DNA from: Sulfurovum sp. | GTDB taxonomy: Bacteria > Campylobacterota > Campylobacteria > Campylobacterales > Sulfurovaceae | Assembly (NCBI GenBank): GCA_027046415.1 | Contig: JALTYW010000049.1 | Span: 3,374-19,698 of the forward strand | Direction of reading: 5' to 3' | DNA length: 16,325 bases | In this document: in pieces, positions 14,629 to 16,325 of the stretch | Layout: each line of letters starts with the position of its first letter | Numbering within the stretch: position 1 is the stretch's first letter | The notes under the pieces: model-generated | Told to the model about the DNA's origin: nothing | What the model saw: the letters and a program-made list of their open reading frames with translations, nothing else | The model's database searches: none | Made by a program: the position numbers and the translations under genes

Positions 14629-15705
14629 ATGAAAGTTCTCTTTACCTGCGCAGACAAACCGACTATCTCCCGTAACAGATTTCACAGAGAAACACTCAAA
14701 AAACGTTTTACCTACAGTGAATGCATTTCGGAAGGGAAAAGCTACGTATCGAGAATTCCGAGTATTCTATCACGGCTTCCGTTCAAGACAGTAGGTCAGG
14801 ACTTCTTTTTTGTCAGCTATATGGGTCATTTTCTTGTCATTTTCCTGCGCCTCTTTAGCAAAAAACCCATTGTGTTCGACTTTTACCTCTCCATTTATGA
14901 TATGATGTGCAATGACAGAAAAGTCTACAAGCCCAACAGCATACCCGGAAAACTGACCTACTGGATTGAAAAAAGATCACTCCAACTGGCCGATTATGTT
15001 ATTGTCGATACCCACAAACTCATTGAAACACTCTCTCAGACCTACAATATACCGAAAGAAAAATTTGTCAGAGTACCTCTAACAATCAATGAAGAGAATG
15101 TCAAACCGCAAAAAGTGGAACGTTATAAACCGCAGTTTACCGTACTTTATGTCGGCAGCTATATTCCTCTGCACGGTACCGAAGTCATCATTGAAGCTGC
15201 ACATATCCTTCAAGAATCAGGAGACGACACCTTCTTTGTCATGATTGGCCAGGGACCGGATCTGAACAAATGTCAAGCACTTGCAGAGCGATACGGGCTG
15301 AAAAATATTGAATTTAAAGGGTTTATGCCCCTTGAAGAGCTCAACTACTACTACAATGCCTGTGACATCAACCTTGGACTCTTTACCAATGGAGAGCGTG
15401 CAAACAGTGTTGTACTCAACAAGACCAATGACTCCTTCAGAGTAGGCAAACCGCATCTGACACTGGCAACCGATGCCATGAAAGAAGCCTTTGCAGATAG
15501 CGATGATATCTTTTTTGTGAAAGATACCCGTCCGGATACACTTGCGAACAGGATTCTTGAGATCAAAAATAATACAGACCTCATCAAAGAGGTCGGACAG
15601 CGTGCACTGCAGTCATACGACAAAAAACTAAGCAATGCAAAAGCCAAAGAGATCATGGAAACAGAAATCTTTATACCATTGGAACGAAGCCATACCCATG
15701 CATAA
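14629..15705 (+). CDS. GT4-like (GT-B fold) glycosyltransferase
   Basis: 358 residues. The N-terminal half is a divergent acceptor-binding domain with VFDFYLSIYDMM (82-93) and IEKRSLQLADYVIVDT (113-128), a block common in GT4 enzymes. The C-terminal donor domain starts at VLYVGSYIPLHGTE (172-185) and continues with MIGQGP (205-210), IEFKGFMPLEELNYYY (227-242) and LNKTNDSFRVGKPHL (263-277). In GT4 proteins the last block normally reads about NKvfEyla.GkP; here the conserved Glu is Asp268, and the usual EX7E pattern becomes E256-X7-N264. No signal peptide or clear TM segment is present, so it is cytoplasmic or peripheral. It starts directly after the previous stop (TAAATG at 14626-14631) and overlaps the next gene by 8 bases. 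The donor and acceptor sugars are unknown. Confidence 0.83.
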   Translation: MKVLFTCADKPTISRNRFHRETLKKRFTYSECISEGKSYVSRIPSILSRLPFKTVGQDFFFVSYMGHFLVIFLRLFSKKPIVFDFYLSIYDMMCNDRKVYKPNSIPGKLTYWIEKRSLQLADYVIVDTHKLIETLSQTYNIPKEKFVRVPLTINEENVKPQKVERYKPQFTVLYVGSYIPLHGTEVIIEAAHILQESGDDTFFVMIGQGPDLNKCQALAERYGLKNIEFKGFMPLEELNYYYNACDINLGLFTNGERANSVVLNKTNDSFRVGKPHLTLATDAMKEAFADSDDIFFVKDTRPDTLANRILEIKNNTDLIKEVGQRALQSYDKKLSNAKAKEIMETEIFIPLERSHTHA

Positions 15706-16325
15706 AACGCAACTGAAACAGATCGCCACATTTATAGGAAAGATTCTGGGAATTGCAGGCCTTCTGTTTGTACTCTACAAACTGACGGAGGAATACACCC
15801 TTACTTCATTTATTGAACAGTTCAAACAGATATGGGAAACACTTCCACTACTGCTTATTCTCAATCTTGCTTCCATGCTGCTTGGGATATTTACATGGCG
15901 CCTCATGCTGCATAACTATGCTGCAGAGCCATTCAATTATAAAACTGCCTACTACTATTTCTCCAAAACCGAAATTGCCAAATATCTTCCCGGAAATATG
16001 TTTCACTTTATAGGCAGACAGGCACTCGCCTCTTCCATAGGAATCAGCCAGAAGAGCATGGCAAAAGTCTCTTTCTTACACTCTTTCCTGCTGCTGGCAG
16101 CAACGATCTTTACCAGTACACTCTTTGCACTTTTTGCCCATCATATCCCGATGTACATCTTGACTTTAATGGGGGTATCTTGTATCATTGCAGCTATTGT
16201 TGTGCACTACACGTACCCTTCATTTCCTGCAAGGGAGAAGATCAGGATCAACCTCCTCCTCTCTGTATCGATTGCACTGCAGGGGATTATGCTGGGGGTT
16301 ATAATTGCCTCACTCTCTCCAGAGA
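15698..16325 (+). CDS. Flippase-like integral membrane protein (UPF0104/AglD family), 5' part
   Basis: A frame opens at ATG 15698, inside the end of the GT4 gene, and is still open at the window edge (209 full codons). The visible protein starts with a short basic segment and TM1 (about 12-27), followed by a helix (TLTSFIEQFKQIWETL), TM2 (about 49-64), and the family hallmark EIAKYLPGNMFHFIGRQ (about 91-107). Further TM segments lie near residues 121-145, 151-168 and 186 onward. Members of this lysylphosphatidylglycerol-synthase-TM/AglD-like family are polytopic proteins often found with polyprenyl-phosphate glycosyltransferases and proposed to move or modify lipid-linked sugars. Here it could handle the product of the GtrB-like enzyme. 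The function is inferred only from context, and about a third or more of the protein is missing. Confidence 0.82.
   Translation, partial: MHKTQLKQIATFIGKILGIAGLLFVLYKLTEEYTLTSFIEQFKQIWETLPLLLILNLASMLLGIFTWRLMLHNYAAEPFNYKTAYYYFSKTEIAKYLPGNMFHFIGRQALASSIGISQKSMAKVSFLHSFLLLAATIFTSTLFALFAHHIPMYILTLMGVSCIIAAIVVHYTYPSFPAREKIRINLLLSVSIALQGIMLGVIIASLSPE

Overview
The window is a dense, entirely plus-strand stretch of a cell-surface polysaccharide (O-antigen or capsule-like) locus. Base composition is moderate, genes abut or overlap by a few bases, no rRNA, tRNA or transposase is visible, and the two recognisable promoters consist of a good TATAAT without a good -35 box. Gene style and content fit a Campylobacterota bacterium of the Sulfurovum/Sulfurimonas kind. 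That taxonomic guess is inference, not a database result.

Layout. 1-368: 3' end of a CapD/WbpM/PglF-type nucleotide-sugar dehydratase. 432-3022: the two halves of a polysaccharide ABC exporter, wzm (permease) and wzt (ATPase with a C-terminal glycan-recognition domain), split by a small four-helix-bundle (S23/IVS-type) gene. 3022-6439: two polytopic membrane proteins, one of the O-antigen ligase/polymerase superfamily and one GT-C-like. 6467-8158: a DUF5060/DUF4038 (GH140-like) glycoside hydrolase homologue with no export signal. 8237-11827: a SAM methyltransferase followed with no gap by an 899-residue protein made of a kinase-like domain, a coiled coil and two GT2 glycosyltransferase domains. 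11812-14628: a GT-C membrane glycosyltransferase and a GtrB/DPM1-like polyprenyl-phosphate glycosyltransferase. 14629-15705: a GT4-like glycosyltransferase. 15698-end: a flippase-like (UPF0104/AglD) membrane protein cut by the window edge.

How the genes may work together (inference). The GT2/GT4 enzymes build a lipid-linked glycan in the cytoplasm. The methyltransferase and kinase-like domain resemble the two catalytic halves of the chain terminator WbdD (E. coli O8/O9a), and the C-terminal domain of Wzt could recognise the capped chain before Wzm/Wzt exports it. On the periplasmic side, the GtrB-like enzyme would supply polyprenyl-phosphate sugar to the GT-C protein(s) for decoration, and the ligase-family protein would attach or polymerise glycan.

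Two things stand out. First, the four-helix-bundle gene lies between two inverted arrays of the same degenerate heptamer (about TGTTCCG / GGTTCCG). The right-hand array is translated as the N-terminus of Wzt, whose only usable start codon and ribosome binding site lie inside the four-helix gene; this looks like a small mobile cassette that rewired the exporter operon. Second, the split terminator, in which the kinase-like and coiled-coil part is fused directly to tandem glycosyltransferase domains, suggests chain extension, length control and capping within one protein pair.
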